Of a stretch of DNA of 64,000 bases, positions 26,501-38,275 are shown one piece after another. This DNA comes from Lagopus muta (lineage: Eukaryota > Chordata > Aves > Galliformes > Phasianidae), in NCBI RefSeq assembly GCF_023343835.1, contig NC_064437.1:42123967-42187966 (forward strand), given 5' to 3'. The notes beneath the pieces are model-generated. The model searched no databases. It was given only the letters and a program-made list of their open reading frames with translations, and was not told the origin of the DNA. The position numbers and the translations under genes are program-made. Position 1 is the first letter of the stretch. Every line of letters starts with the position of its first letter.

Positions 26501-29040
26501 TATTGTTGTTTTTAACTCTTGCTCTTTTGATCATTCTGGGAGCGAAGCTGCCATGTAACCCTGAGCCTCCTACCAACACTAAGAGAGGAGGAATTGAATG
26601 GATGCAAGAAGTGAATTCCTGCTCGTGCTGTGTTTGGGCACACAGTGTCATGAAGTTACTTAGAGCTCCTCATTTCAGTATTGCTTTTCAGACCCAGAGT
26701 GCCACTTGCTTTGGAAGTCTCAGCTGAAACCTCACTGTGGTTATTCCACACTTTGAAGCAGTGAGCTGTTGATGGTCTGCAGATGGTGAGATCAAGTCAG
26801 CCAAGCTTGAAACAAGTTACTCTCCACTACCCTGTGCTTACTTTGATCCAAAACTTCAACCTTCTGTCACAGTGTCTGTTAAATTGCAGATATAGGATAA
26901 AAGGTTCTGACATTTTTCTCCAACCCTGTTTGAAAACGGTAGCTGCCCTTCAAGAATAAAAATGATCGCTTATTCCTTAAGCATGCCCAGATCTGGGATG
27001 ACAGATGATGTTTAGGTCTCTGTTGAGTTTGTGTTCATTTGTTCCTCTTGCTCTAACCAGTGGAGACTGTTTCCCTAGTTAGGAGACTTCTGAGAGCAGC
27101 ATCATAAGGCACAATTCAGATCTGCTGCAGTGACAGACAGGAGTAGTTCAACCAGTATCTCCTTGTCTAAAACGTAGTGCTGGTTACTGCTGTGTGGCTG
27201 GTGAGAGAAATGGTCCGAGCCATTAAGTCCGGGGATGCTTCAGCCCTTCCATTAGTCAGCTGACATGCCCTGCTTTTCAACCCATTTTGCCTTTTTCCAT
27301 TCTTGCCTGTATTGTGTGAAGGCAGGCAGACTGGAGCTTATGCCTGTCAAATGCTCATGGCCTTAAGGTAAATTGGTTGCAGATGCAAGCTGGTAATATC
27401 TTTCAGATATATAGCTATTTTGTGCTGAGATAAAACTGGATTTGGTGCGTTTGAGGATTTTCTGAGAGCAGCTAGTAAAATTCATGGGCTGCTGTGCAAA
27501 TGTGGTAGGAAGGCAGGCTCCTAGCGAGCAGTATTTCAGAAATAATGGTTGCTTCTATGCAGAAGGGAGAAGGAAAGCAATGAGAAGCAGCTTTCCACAT
27601 GATCAGGGGAAATAAATATGAAAATGGGCCTTTGGGAAAGTGTTCACACAGACCATTCCATGTCCCACTTACTGTTTATATCTGGTGTGATATTTTTTTT
27701 TTTTTGGTAGAAGAAAAACAATTGAATTTAAGGATTCAAATAGGAAAAGGTCTGTTGGTTGTGGGGCTTTTTGTTTAAATTTCCAGATGCTTCCCCTTTT
27801 CAGGTACCACTTGATTCTGAGTTGAAGCTCAAAACTGGCTTCACAGTGTAATAGTGATACCAAGTGATGTCAAGTACCTTGACTTGCCTGAAATGCACTC
27901 CTGCATGGGTGGATAGTTCGCTTATTCATATTTAAAACATCATTATTTCATATTGGGTAGATTCCTGGTTGCTTTGTAGTTGCATAGGAGTGTTTATCAG
28001 TTCAGAAGACTTGTTTTCAAGTGCCAGAAGGCAAATTTATGTTCTGATTCCCAATGTACAGGTGTTTTACACATGTTACGTTTTCCAAACGTTTTTCAAA
28101 ACGAGCAGTTTCCCACTTGTGTGCGGTTGCAGCTGTTTAAAGCTGAGCTCTCCTTTGCTGTTAACTCAATTGTGGGAAGCTGAAAATGCAGTTGCAGCAA
28201 CAAGCAAAATTGAAAATGTCTTTCAATGAAAAGTGATTTTCGTTGTCAGGACTGAATGGAGCATAAATACAGCGCGGAATAGAGCAAGTTTCCAGAGCTG
28301 TCAGAGCACTGACCTTCTGGGCACAGGCCCTGACTGTAAGACTGATGTAGCTGTGGGACTATCCTGGATTTGTGGAGCAAGCTTCAGAAGAAAAGATAGT
28401 TGAAATGAGTTATTGAAAGTATCTTCAGAAATAATCAACTACGGGTTTTGTTTGCAGGCTTCCATTAGAAATCTTCTTGAAACAAACCCTATCTGTGGGC
28501 TGCATTCATGGAAATGCAGACTTGGCAGCTGAATTTTTGGTGATCATTGACTGTGTACCACTGTGGGCAGATAGAGCTCAGTAGCAGCTCATTCTTTTCT
28601 ATAACGCAGCTCCTGCTTGCCAGAATTTTACTGGGTGGATGTGCTGGTTCATGTGTAACTAATCTAAAATAACATCTTAGCAGACAGATCTTAAATAGGC
28701 TTTACATTGGTCTGATTGCCTGTTTTTATGAACAAATTAGTCCCTTACCAAGACTGAAGAATGTAAGAGCCATTTGTGCACTTTCTTTTTCCATTAGACT
28801 TACTCCTTTTATAGCTCAGTATCCGGGTTTTTGTTTCTGCCTCAGACAATTTGTTCTACGCCCAGGTGTGTTTACTACTTGTATCTTAGTTTGGTTTCCC
28901 CCTCTGTAAGGAGGAGGGAAAATATGTAGTTCAGCAGAGAAAACAACCGAGGAGAATGAACCCCTTAATCAAGCACTCCCTAATTCCTCACCACTTTACA
29001 CTCAGAGCATTGAGAGTGATGCGTGTAGAGGTGAGCCTGG

Positions 29041-29190
29041 CCGAGAGGAGAGCCGTGCTGGGAGGCAGATGGCAGAGCTGGGGCCGTTCCCGCAGGTGCT
29101 CCGGGCCGCTGGTGGCTATGAGGAAATGCCCAGCGCAGGCGTTAGGGTGGGGGGGCGGCTGCGGGCTGTGATTCTGTCAGGCAGCGCGAC
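29041..29190. promoter_or_regulatory. CpG-rich patch just upstream of MCU exon 2
   Basis: About 12 CpG dinucleotides fall in 150 bp, including CCGTTCCCGC, CCGGGCCGC, GGGGGGGCGGCTGCGGG and CAGCGCGAC, whereas the surrounding intron is CpG-poor. The patch ends about 40 bp before exon 2. It could be a small intragenic CpG island, an alternative promoter or a GC-rich regulatory block. The sequence alone does not show which. Confidence 0.35.
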
Positions 29191-29227
29191 TCAACATTTG
29201 TCCTTTTGCTGTGCTTGTGTTTTCTAG

Positions 29228-29297
29228 GTGCATCAGAGGCTTTCTCCTTGGCAGAGTGTGAGAGTGGTCTATTGCAGTACGGTAGTGCCCTCTGATG
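29228..29297 (+). CDS. MCU: MCU exon 2 (mitochondrial calcium uniporter, end of presequence)
   Basis: The 70-nt exon lies between a TTTCTAG acceptor and a GTGAGT donor. It encodes VHQRLSPWQSVRVVYCST followed by VVPSD, matching residues 51-73 of vertebrate MCU (human VHQRISSW...CSTVVPSD). The last G starts a GAA codon completed in exon 3, where human has Asp. The segment spans the end of the mitochondrial targeting region and the start of the mature matrix domain. The Arg, Ser and Trp content is typical of the region around presequence cleavage. The frame is fixed by joining exon 3. MCU is the pore-forming subunit of the inner-membrane Ca2+ uniporter. Confidence 0.93.
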
Positions 29298-32017
29298 GTG
29301 AGTGACGCAGAGAAACTCTGGGCTCGCTTTTGGCTGAAGTCATGTTGCTGACCCCCTTTCTGAGTCTTTGCTGACTAGGAGGTAATCCCATTTTTGAACA
29401 GAGAAAGTGAAAGAACAAAGTCAGACAAGAAGAATCAAGGAAACAGTCAACTTCTCTAGTAACTGCCCTTATAGAACTGGGCAGGCTTTACAGTGAAGGA
29501 TCTTATATTGCATTTAATTGTCCAAAGCTTTCATCAGGCATCTTCCTGATGTGTGGCCTTGAGGTCCTTGTTTCAAGATGCTGTGTGCCTTTGTAACTTG
29601 TGTCTAATGAAAATGCACTTCATCCCAGGCACTCGAGTGGTTGAAAGCGCTCTGTCTGCTGCAGTGAATTGTGAAGCCATGGCAGTTTTGTTCCTTTATT
29701 TAAATTCTGGGACAGCTCTAGCATTAAGCTTTTTCTGATATGGTTGTCATAACATAAAGCAAAGGAATGTACTGCTGAGGTAGGTGGAACTTTTAAAAAA
29801 AACTCAGTATGTGAAATGCAAGGAGGAAACAAACAGCTTTGAGATAACTGCCTGCTTAACATTTGCTTGCTGCGAACAGAGACTGGAGTGCTTATGCTGA
29901 CAGACACAAGCAGTTAGTGGATCTTCTTACCATTAAGGCTTGTTAATAAAGCCTGAAAGCTAACAGAGTAAAGGGCTCTGCTGCAATTGCTTCCCCTGCT
30001 GGGATAGTGAGTGTGTGCAAAAACAAAGGGAACAGGACTGCTGTGGAAAACTGATAGTAATTGAACTGGAAGGCTTAAACAGGTGGAAGAGTAGGGGGCA
30101 AATACAAGGTTGAGAGAATAATCTGTGTATAGCTACTTGATTGATTTGGTGAATCTCTTGTTATATTATGCTTGAATATTTTCCTTGTTACTTTTTCCAA
30201 TAACTCTGTGTTTACCAGCAGCGTGTGCTCAATACAGATTTTTCTTTTCTCCATACTTTTTTTTTTTTCTTATAGCTTGCTTTATAAAGTGCTCAAGAGC
30301 CCTTTTACTGGAGCACATACACTTCAAAACTGTGGTGCATGGATGGAATTCATACCTCAAAGCAAGCTCATGTTTAATATAGCATGTAAAGCTTTCAAAA
30401 TTATCCTTAGTCATTTTTAGCAGTGCTCCTGGCCAGGTTGTAGGTAGTCTGTAAACTTAAGTGCTTGTATACAATTACTTGTACATGCATTTAAATAGTG
30501 GCCTGAAACTTGATCGGTAATGATTAGCCCAAGAACTACCTCTAAACTGCAAGTAAGTGAGTGAAGCACTTTGACACCTCACTAATTATAATTCTATAAA
30601 TATGATGGAAATGTTATATTAAATACATGTTTGTTTAAGAAGTTTTGGCCCCTTCACGGTCGTTTTCCTCTTGCAGACCATTGATAGCACTGTCAGAGCA
30701 GAAGGAAGCAAAGCAGACAGCCATATTGGCAGTTAATAACCTTTAATGGAGCTCTGTTATTCCTTGTTAGGTTTGTGTTATTGACAAGTCCTTCAGGTGT
30801 TCTATTTACTGTTTGTTGGTGTTTTTTTTTTTTAACTTCCTTCTGAGCTCTTTCCTCTTCAGTGTGGTAAAAACTGGACCAGACCTCTTGTGTGGGGGAT
30901 GATGAGAGGATCAAACTGCAATTGTAGAATTTAGTACCAGTGAATTAAGCTAGATAAAGACTTGTACAAGATTCTTGTAAGGAAAACATAAGACAACTGT
31001 AATTCTGGGCTTGCTGGAAGGAAACAATTAGTGCTACAATGCTTCCCTTAAGCTGTTAAAGCGAAGAGATTTTGTGCATGCTACTGCTGATGGTAACTGT
31101 TGGTACAGTCTGACCTATTGCATCTGTCACTGTGGTCTCCATCTCCATCTGGGTTGTGAAGAGTTAAAATGTCACCAGACTGGGGCTGTGTGTGCTTTCT
31201 TCACAACTGGCATTCACAGAACTGGGCTGCTGGCTTGCACCAACAGGATGAACAGAAAAGAGTTGGTGTAAATGCTCCTCTATTCTCCAGTAAACTTGCT
31301 CACTGCCTGTGTGATCAAGATAGCATTTTAAGTTGTTTCTTGTGTCAAGTGAGTTCTCTGCAGCAGTCATGTAGTTATATAAGCAGTCCGTAAGTTAATA
31401 TTGTATGTGCTGCTCACAGAATCAATGAAGTCAGTGCCTAAGTAGCTGTTATAAGCTTATAAATGTGTTGATCCTACCTTTTGTAGAGAAATCAGAAGGG
31501 TAAGTTGATGCTGATTTATTTCTTACCAGCCTTTTTCTCAAATACTTGAGTCAAAGACAGCAAAATCTGATGGCTGGTGTCACAACAGCTGCTGATATGG
31601 AGCTTGAAATTCTGTCTAACTGTCCAAATAAACTGGCAGTGCTTTATTTTTTCAGTAAATATCTTCTGAATTTTAAGAATCGAAACAGTGATGCTACTGA
31701 AATCCTGTCAGGTGTGTCAGAGTCTTGTGAATAAGTTTTTATCCCTTTCTGAGTTGTCAGACCTCTTGAGATGCTTTAGTCATTTTAGATATCCGTATCT
31801 GGTCACTTCTACCTAGTCTTAATGATGGCATGAGGACATGTCTGTCAGCACTAGATAGCAATCTCCTGGAAGAGTGGAGAAAGCCTTTGTATGCTTCATT
31901 CAAATTTTGAAGGTGTGTGATGGTAAGCTGAAAACCTGGAGTGAGTCCCTCTTATAGTGCAATAATGTGATACATTGTGTAGCTTTTTTCAACATCTGAG
32001 AGTCTCCTTTTTCAGAA

Positions 32018-32042
32018 AAAAACAAAACAAAACAAAAAACAA
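32018..32042. repeat. (AAAAC)n-like simple repeat
   Basis: A short A-rich tract has C at intervals of about five bases, in MCU intron 2. It is a simple-sequence repeat with no coding potential. Confidence 0.7.
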
Positions 32043-32302
32043 CCACATGTTGCCCCCAAGATGTGTCCCAGTATGCAAATAATCCTGTTACAAACGAGTT
32101 CATCATCTAATGGCAGGTAACTCTAAGGGGGAGGTATGAAGGCTCTCGTTGCAGAGCTTTCTAAATAGCAGAATGCTGAGAATCGCTTCCTTTGTTGGTT
32201 GAATTTACTTCTCTTCCACTTCCTCTGAGTTTTTTTGGCCAACTGGTTTTCATATTAGTTGCTTGACTAGTAGTCAGCACAGGCATTAGGTGAGTTAAGG
32301 TA

Positions 32303-32840
32303 TGCAGGCTACTCTGAAAGTAGCACCTCGTTATTCTGTGGAAACTGCCACATATGCAAAGAGCACAACAACATTAAGATGCAGCAAATTCTCAGCTACA
32401 AAACACTTTTTCAACATAGTCACTGCCATCACCTACATGTTTTCATCAGTGCTGAACAAGAGCTTCCGTGCTGAGCTCATAACCATCTGCACTAGTGGAA
32501 GTGACCCACAGTTGCCTCAGCTGAAACACAGCACCCAGCGCCTCGCTGTGCTCACATCTGCTGTTTGGTCTCCATGAGTGTTCAGCAAACATCAATGAAT
32601 GTCAGTGGGTACCATTATTTCTGCATGGAAGAATTCAGTTCCATGCCTTGGCTTCATACATCCTTCCATATTAGACTCCATTTGGTCAGACAGCCCCTGT
32701 GTTGCCATCTGTTGCACAGCAACAAAATGGAACGGGATACTGGTGGGAAGGTTCAGCCTTTTACTGTCGTATCACCGCTGTGTGTCTGATGTCAGGGGCC
32801 AACAGAATAAAATGGGAGGCATTAGTTTAGGAGCAGCCCT
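32303..32840. mobile_element. Non-autonomous mariner-like DNA transposon (copy 1)
   Basis: The left end (AGGCTACTCTGAAAGTAGCA) and the reverse complement of the right end (AGGGCTGCTCCTAAACTAAT) form imperfect terminal inverted repeats. TA dinucleotides flank both sides (32301-32302 and 32841-32842), as expected for the TA target duplications of the Tc1/mariner superfamily. The 538-bp body has no transposase-length frame, so it is an internally deleted element. The right half (from about 32545) is clearly homologous to the second copy at 59675-59989. I recall chicken Mariner/Galluhop-type elements with very similar ends, but the family name is from memory and unchecked. Confidence 0.7.
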
Positions 32841-33902
32841 TATCGATGGTGTGGTTTGCACTGCTGGCCAAGACTACAACAGGTGGAAACATCAGGTGCA
32901 GTGAGTGGTGGTGACTGCGTAATCATGGAGGCACAGTTTGCAATGAAAATGACAGTACACTTTTACATGAGAAAAAAATATGCAACAATTTCAAGTGAAT
33001 CTTTTTTAGGTGTGCTCATTATAACTTAACAGTTGCTACATTTGAGGAGATTTTTGACTGTTCATGACTCAATAAAGGGCTTAGGGAAGTGAACTTCCAA
33101 CTTTTCAATGTATGGATATCCTGAAGTGCCTGGAGAGGATTGTCTTTCTGGCAGTAAGATAATAACTAGCTTACAGTTCATACAGATCACCACAATAAAT
33201 TATAGGAAGGTGCACTGAAATCCTTGAGAACACTTTTGAAAAAGCTCCTGACAACACTAAGGAAATGGAAAAGATTGTTTTATCTACACTGAAGAAATAA
33301 TGTCTGTCTTCTGAAGTACAAAGTGTATTGATCCCATGAATTTTAAATGAAGTGACCTTGAAACTTAAACTCAGAGTGCTGTTCCTACAACCTCATACTC
33401 CTGACAACTCTCTTAAATATTTGTTGCTTGAAGACAAAGAGCAGGAAGCTGGAACTTAACAAGAATAAAAGTAAGCTTTCCTTGATATTTCCTAATGTAT
33501 ACCACCTGCCTTTGTCTTTCGGGCCATAAATCCCTCCAAATAGTGCGTGGATTGGCCTTGCACAGTCTTGAGATACCTTGGTTCTCAAAATCTAACCGAT
33601 ATGTGCCATGCTGCTTTTGCTATGAAGGTGATTGTGCTTAGACTAAATAAATACCTTCTTTTACTTTTCCATGAATCTCTGAGAGTGTAACACATGCTGC
33701 CAAGTAAAATGGAGTGAAAAACTCTAACATCACTTAGGGTATTTTTTGTTTCTGAAGGACATTGGTAGATAGTGAGCTGAAAATTTACTTTGCTTTCTGC
33801 TCAGCTCATAACCATTTTATCCTTGTCTCCATAGGACAAACTACTATGAGATCTGCTTATTTTTTAGGATAACTTTATTTTCATCTTTTTTTTTTTTTAT
33901 AG

Positions 33903-34073
33903 AAGTGACGGTGGTTTACCAAAATGGCTTACCTGTGATTTCTGTGAATCTTCCATCTCGGCGCGAACGTTGCCAGTTCACGCTTAAACCCATCTCAGAC
34001 TCTGTTGGTGTGTTCTTACAACAGCTGCAAGCAGAGGACCGAGGAATTGATCGGGTTGCGATCTACTCAGCAG
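33903..34073 (+). CDS. MCU: MCU exon 3 (matrix N-terminal domain)
   Basis: The 171-nt exon has a T-rich acceptor ending ATAG and a GTACTC donor. It encodes VTVVYQNGLPVISVNLPSRR, then ERCQFTLKPISDSVGVFLQQ and LQAEDRGIDRVAIYSA. This is nearly identical to human MCU residues 75-130. It forms much of the beta-grasp-like N-terminal domain in the matrix, which binds divalent cations and helps the uniporter assemble. The exon starts with two bases completing a Glu codon and ends with the first base of an Asp codon, so its phases match both neighbours. Differences from human are conservative (for example QQLQAED for RQLQEED). Confidence 0.97.
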
Positions 34074-35259
34074 GTACTCTTGTTTACAAAGTAATTGATT
34101 TACTTGTCATATATTTTTATCCAGCCTTTCCCTTCTTTAAGTAAAAGCTTGATATGGTGTGGGTTCTCAAACATTCCCAAGAAAGTGGAAACATCGTTTC
34201 TGGAGCAGGAATGTTCCACTAACTGACTCTGTTGTCAGGTCTGTCAAGAAAATCTAATTGTGGTGTGAAAGAGGAGCAAAAATGTTTCTTAATGCTTAGC
34301 TTCAGCCTTGAAGATTCTTTTACAGTAAAGACATTGTCTTTGTTGCATCTCTATTTGCAGTTTGAATGACTTTTAAAACACACAGTGAATGGTAGCCTGT
34401 GCTGCAAATTTACACGACCATACTGGGGCGTTTCTGTTTGAGGCAGTTGATAACACAAAGTTTATATGCAGAATGCACGTTGCTATGTAACAAGGAAGTG
34501 AAAAAATTATAAGCCTGTGTTCACACTACTTACAGCATGTAAGCAGCTGCTCTATAGGTGGTTTTGTCTGAAAGCCTTAATTTTGCCAAGGTCCCGTTTT
34601 TATCTCTACTAGGACTGATGCCCATATTTCAGGTGAGTTTCCAAGTGTTCAATCTGAAGGTGCAGGTTGCCTGTATGGAGTTGCTAATCAATTTGTAGGG
34701 AACTAGGTGTGAATTGTGGTACAGGGGAATGAATTTCTTATTTATCTATGAATGCTGCTATGTTTCACTTAACGGCTTATTTCAGTGTTTTGCTCAATTA
34801 CTAGGCATCTGTTAGCCATCAAAGCTCTGGGACATTCTTAGGATGTCTTATGGGAGTCTAAGTGGCTGAAAGTCCTGGCCTGAGAGAGGTGTTTATTAAG
34901 TTAATGAAGTCAAAACTGCCCCGTACTGGAGGTGGAAATAATCATCTGTAATGTCTGTGGGAAGGAGTGAAGGTCCCTTAAGTGGTTTGTATTGCTTAAG
35001 TTTGGTAAAACATTCAAGCTGCAGAGATTAAAGAAATTGCCTTTTATGGGAAAATATTACCAATTTAGAAAGCAGCTTCATCAGAGCTCATCTTGGGTTT
35101 GCCCTGCAAATTCTCTTTGCCTGGCTCCAAAAAGTGTTGTCTGCAGGAAAATGTTGAAGTCCAACAGTCAAATATGATGAGATAATGTTACAACAGTCAA
35201 ATATGAAATAATGTTGCAACTTGTTTAGGTCATTGTACTAATGTCTATTTGCCTTACAG
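34074..35259 (+). other. MCU: MCU intron 3
   Basis: The 1.2-kb intron runs from a GTACTC donor to a TTGCCTTACAG acceptor. Near 35165-35215 a motif around ACAGTCAAATATGA is repeated locally (copies about 30 bp apart). I see no other feature. Confidence 0.85.
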
Positions 35260-35364
35260 ATGGCACCCGTGTTGCTTCCTCCACGGGCATAGATTTGCTT
35301 CTACTGGATGACTTCAAACTGATCATCAATGACATCACATATCATGTTAGACCACCAAAGAGAG
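35260..35364 (+). CDS. MCU: MCU exon 4 (matrix N-terminal domain, end)
   Basis: The 105-nt exon encodes DGTRVASSTGIDLLLLDDFK followed by LIINDITYHVRPPKR. It aligns without gaps to the human segment DGVRVAASTGIDLLLLDDFK plus LVINDLTYHVRPPKR. This completes the N-terminal matrix domain. The first codon (GAT) is split with exon 3, and the last base G joins AG in exon 5 to give GAG (Glu, where human has Asp). The donor is GTAAAT, a non-consensus but acceptable site. Confidence 0.97.
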
Positions 35365-37458
35365 GTAAATCAGCCTGGTTCTTAGATAGTAAAAACAACT
35401 TAATGTGCATGTTTGAGAATGTGGAGTATTTTTGAAGGAAACCTTGTAGTTTGTGATCCTACCTATGCAGTCTAATTTAGCTGTATCCAAGTAGTCATAA
35501 GGGAATGATGAAAAGCAAATGTTCATTCCATTCAAGGCGGTTATTCCCCATAAGATGAATGAATGAAGAAATGAGGGGAAAAGTAATCTAATAGTTTTAA
35601 CTTACTATGAAGTAGTTGAATACAAAATGAGAATTAGCCTAAAACTAATGTTAGCTGACTTAAGAATCATTCTCTTGTTTGACAGTGAAGATTGGTACTT
35701 CAAATGTTGGAAATGAAAAATCGATTGTAGTGCATTATTGTTCACAATGTAGAAATACTATCAAAAATCTGTAATTTTTTGCTGATGATTCAGGGATCTG
35801 TACGCTTAGCATGCAGGAACACCAATTCTGGGAGGGCAGCATTGGATGCGGTGCCAGTTCTTTCCTACATTAGGCTGACCTCTGCTAGAGGTGGTTTTTC
35901 TCCAGTCTCCTTAAAACTACTGTAAGAGAACTTTTCGTAAAGACTTGGGTATTTAACTCACTTGTGGAACCACCCAAAGACTGTTGCTCTCTTCTCTCTC
36001 ACCCCCTGTGCACTGTATCCTGGATGTTGTGTTTTCGCACACTTAAGACGTTATAAGCCAGAGAAGTGGGGTGAGGATTTGAACAAGACATCTTTTCCAA
36101 CTGTTGTCCCAGGGCAAGCCAATTCATATGTCCCACACAGCTACTGCTGGAGAGAGCCAAGTCTGTGTCAAGGAGCTGATATCATCTTGGTTAACTTGTT
36201 TTTATGATATACACACTGTGCTGGCAGGTGAGCTCAGGGATCACCTAGGTTACATGAAATTGCTGCCTCTGATTCATTTGCCTAGGAGATTTCTATAGTT
36301 AGCTTGTATTAAAATTTGTGCCTGTAAATAGGCTCTGAGATTAGTTCTGTTCAACTTCGTAGATATTGCTTTTCCATTTTAACACAATCACCCTGTTTAT
36401 ACTGAAATGTAAATGCCAGGGACAGAGTACCTTTAAATACTAAGGACCTCTTAATGATGACTTCATAAGCTCACAAAGGTTCTTTTTCTTCACAGATGCT
36501 TAGATGGGAATGGGTGGTGTTTGCCTATGCCTACCATTTGCCTTGGCACACACTGCTGAGTCATTTCTTTCTCTGGGTATGCTAGTGTTAAAGCTCAAGC
36601 TATTAGGAGTTGAAACTCTTCTGTTTGTTGTTCAGGTATAGCCTGAGTTTACCCTTCCCAGAATGTGAGTTGCTGCAAGTTTTCTGTTAGTGTTGATAAA
36701 ATGGTACTTAAGACAACCTAAGGTTCAAGCCAAGGGATGCTACAATTTCTTAGTATTTTGATTTTAATTGACTAATGTTGAGATTTTTTGCTTCAAACTT
36801 AGTTTCTCCATATGGAGTATGTAATTCAGTACCGCTAGTCACAACTTCTTTGTAAGCTGATTTCTTTTAGGAATCCTTTTTGTATTGAAGTATAGGATTA
36901 CAGAGTGTTCCAGTTAGCAGCCGTGTTCTTGTCTTAAATGTAGTGAGAGAGGCTTTCATTACCCCTTAGGCAGCTCAAAATAGTGGGTTTGTCCACTGTG
37001 TGTTGGGAAACAACTCCAGGCATCATTACTTGAAGTAACTATAAGACTGCGTGTTCTGAGGCTGCTAACCTAAGGTCAACAGCTGCCACTGTCAGTGAGT
37101 ACAATTTGCAGTCTGAATTCTGGCTGTTTCTTGACAGCTGGTGCAGGGGATCGTACCAGTGGTTCATTTGCCTTTGAGTCTTGCATACAGGTATGGATCT
37201 AAAGCAGCTGTTCATCTCTAGCAAACTACTAGCATACACCTTCTTTGTGTTCTTCTCACACTTCAGGAATATCCAATAATAAAGCCTAATTTACTTTTGA
37301 AGATGTCGCATTGTCTTAGTGTGCTGGAGTTCTTCCAAAAGCTTTTGTGTTGAAAAGATTGTTCCAAATGCTTCCTCTGCAGAAGAATAGCAGTTTCTGA
37401 AGGGTGAGTAAGGAGTCCTGTGGATAAATGCACACAAAGCAGTCTTTTTCTTTCCTAG
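35365..37458 (+). other. MCU: MCU intron 4
   Basis: The 2.1-kb intron runs from a GTAAAT donor to a TTTCTTTCCTAG acceptor. I see no repeat family or other gene in it. Confidence 0.85.
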
Positions 37459-37619
37459 AGCTCTTAAGCCATGAGAATGCAACCACGCTGAATGATGTCA
37501 AGACATTGGTTCAGCAGTTGTACACTGCCTTGTGCATCGAGGAGCACCAGCTGAACAAAGAGAAGGAGCTCATAGGGAGACTAGAGGAATTGAAGGAGCA
37601 ACTAGCACCACTAGAAAAA
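37459..37619 (+). CDS. MCU: MCU exon 5 (first coiled coil)
   Basis: The 161-nt exon encodes LLSHENATTLNDVKTLVQQL, then YTALCIEEHQLNKEKELIGR and LEELKEQLAPLEK. It corresponds to human residues about 167-219. The heptad-like leucines and charged residues in the second half form the first coiled coil, just before the first transmembrane helix. The exon ends on a complete codon (AAA) before a GTGAGA donor. Changes from human are conservative (EEHQLNKEKELIGRLEE for EQHQLNKERELIERLED). Confidence 0.97.
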
Positions 37620-38071
37620 GTGAGAAACTTCTCATGGTGTTTTACTTATCCTCCAAATGCATGCTCAATTTATTTCTGTTTTCATTAAGACCTAACATGC
37701 TTCAAGTAGTTTTAAAATGACTGAAGGAAAAATTGGCACTTCATATAACAAACCACATTTGTTTCTGATGTCTGCAGAAATATGGTTTCCTTCCTCTGTA
37801 ATAAGAAATGAACCTGTTATTGCAGACTGGGACTCTCGTTCAACAGAACATTTGTGAACACAGGTGGAAGAACCTTTGCAAAGCATCCAAAATATGCTCA
37901 GAGTAAAATAAGGGTGATTGCGAGATACTGATAGAAAAGAAGTCTAAAGTTGTCTATGTAACCTAAACTCAGTTATGTCACAATGTAGCATTAAATACAG
38001 ATGTGTTATTTTTATGTTTTCTCTTAATGATATCAACTCTTTTATTTTTTTTTTTAATCTGTTTTTGGCAG
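37620..38071 (+). other. MCU: MCU intron 5
   Basis: This 452-bp intron is the smallest MCU intron in the window. It runs from a GTGAGA donor to a T-rich acceptor ending GGCAG. I see no other feature. Confidence 0.88.
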
Positions 38072-38275
38072 GTAAGGCTGGAGCTCAGCAGGAAAGCAGA
38101 GAAGAGGACAACCTTGGTGTTGTGGGGAGGGCTGGCCTACATGGCCACTCAGTTTGGGATTCTGGCCCGCCTCACCTGGTGGGAATACTCTTGGGACATT
38201 ATGGAACCAGTCACCTATTTCATCACCTATGGTAGTGCCATGGCAATGTATGCTTATTTCGTAATGACTCGCCAG
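38072..38275 (+). CDS. MCU: MCU exon 6 (pore: TM1, DIME motif, TM2)
   Basis: The 204-nt exon (68 codons, phase 0 at both ends) encodes the channel core. [14 protein letters not shown] leads into TM1 ([20 protein letters not shown]). The selectivity-filter loop follows ([15 protein letters not shown]), and then TM2 ([19 protein letters not shown]). With 50 residues for the missing exon 1, the filter residues fall at W260, D261, I262, M263 and E264. These are the human positions whose carboxylates select Ca2+ in the inner mitochondrial membrane. The segment is identical to human apart from the first few residues. The donor is GTAGGA and the acceptor is TTTTTGGCAG. Confidence 0.98.

Larger units (their letters stand above)
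1..29227 (+). other. MCU: MCU intron 1 (3' part, at least 29 kb)
   Basis: This stretch precedes MCU exon 2 and ends in a canonical TTTCTAG acceptor at 29221-29227. I find no convincing exon in it: open frames are short, lack recognisable domains, and often depend on non-ATG starts. It contains CR1 LINE fragments (about 6.0, 7.5-8.4, 8.6-9.5 and 14.5 kb), an (AT)n microsatellite, mononucleotide runs and a CpG-rich patch at 29.04-29.19 kb, each listed separately. A long first intron is expected, since human MCU also has a very large intron 1. Exon 1, with the start codon and most of the mitochondrial presequence, must lie upstream of the window. Apart from the listed repeats I see nothing functional, although intronic enhancers cannot be excluded by eye. 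Confidence 0.85.
29298..33902 (+). other. MCU: MCU intron 2
   Basis: The 4.6-kb intron runs from a GTGAGT donor to a T-rich acceptor ending ATAG at 33899-33902. Its main recognisable content is a 538-bp mariner-like element at 32303-32840. There are also A/T-rich simple tracts, such as an AAAAC-type repeat near 32018-32042. I see no other gene in it. Confidence 0.85.

Noticed and set aside
29110..29171. Short ATG frame in the CpG patch, considered as an alternative MCU first exon.
   Set aside because: The frame stops before exon 2, and no donor joins it to the MCU frame.
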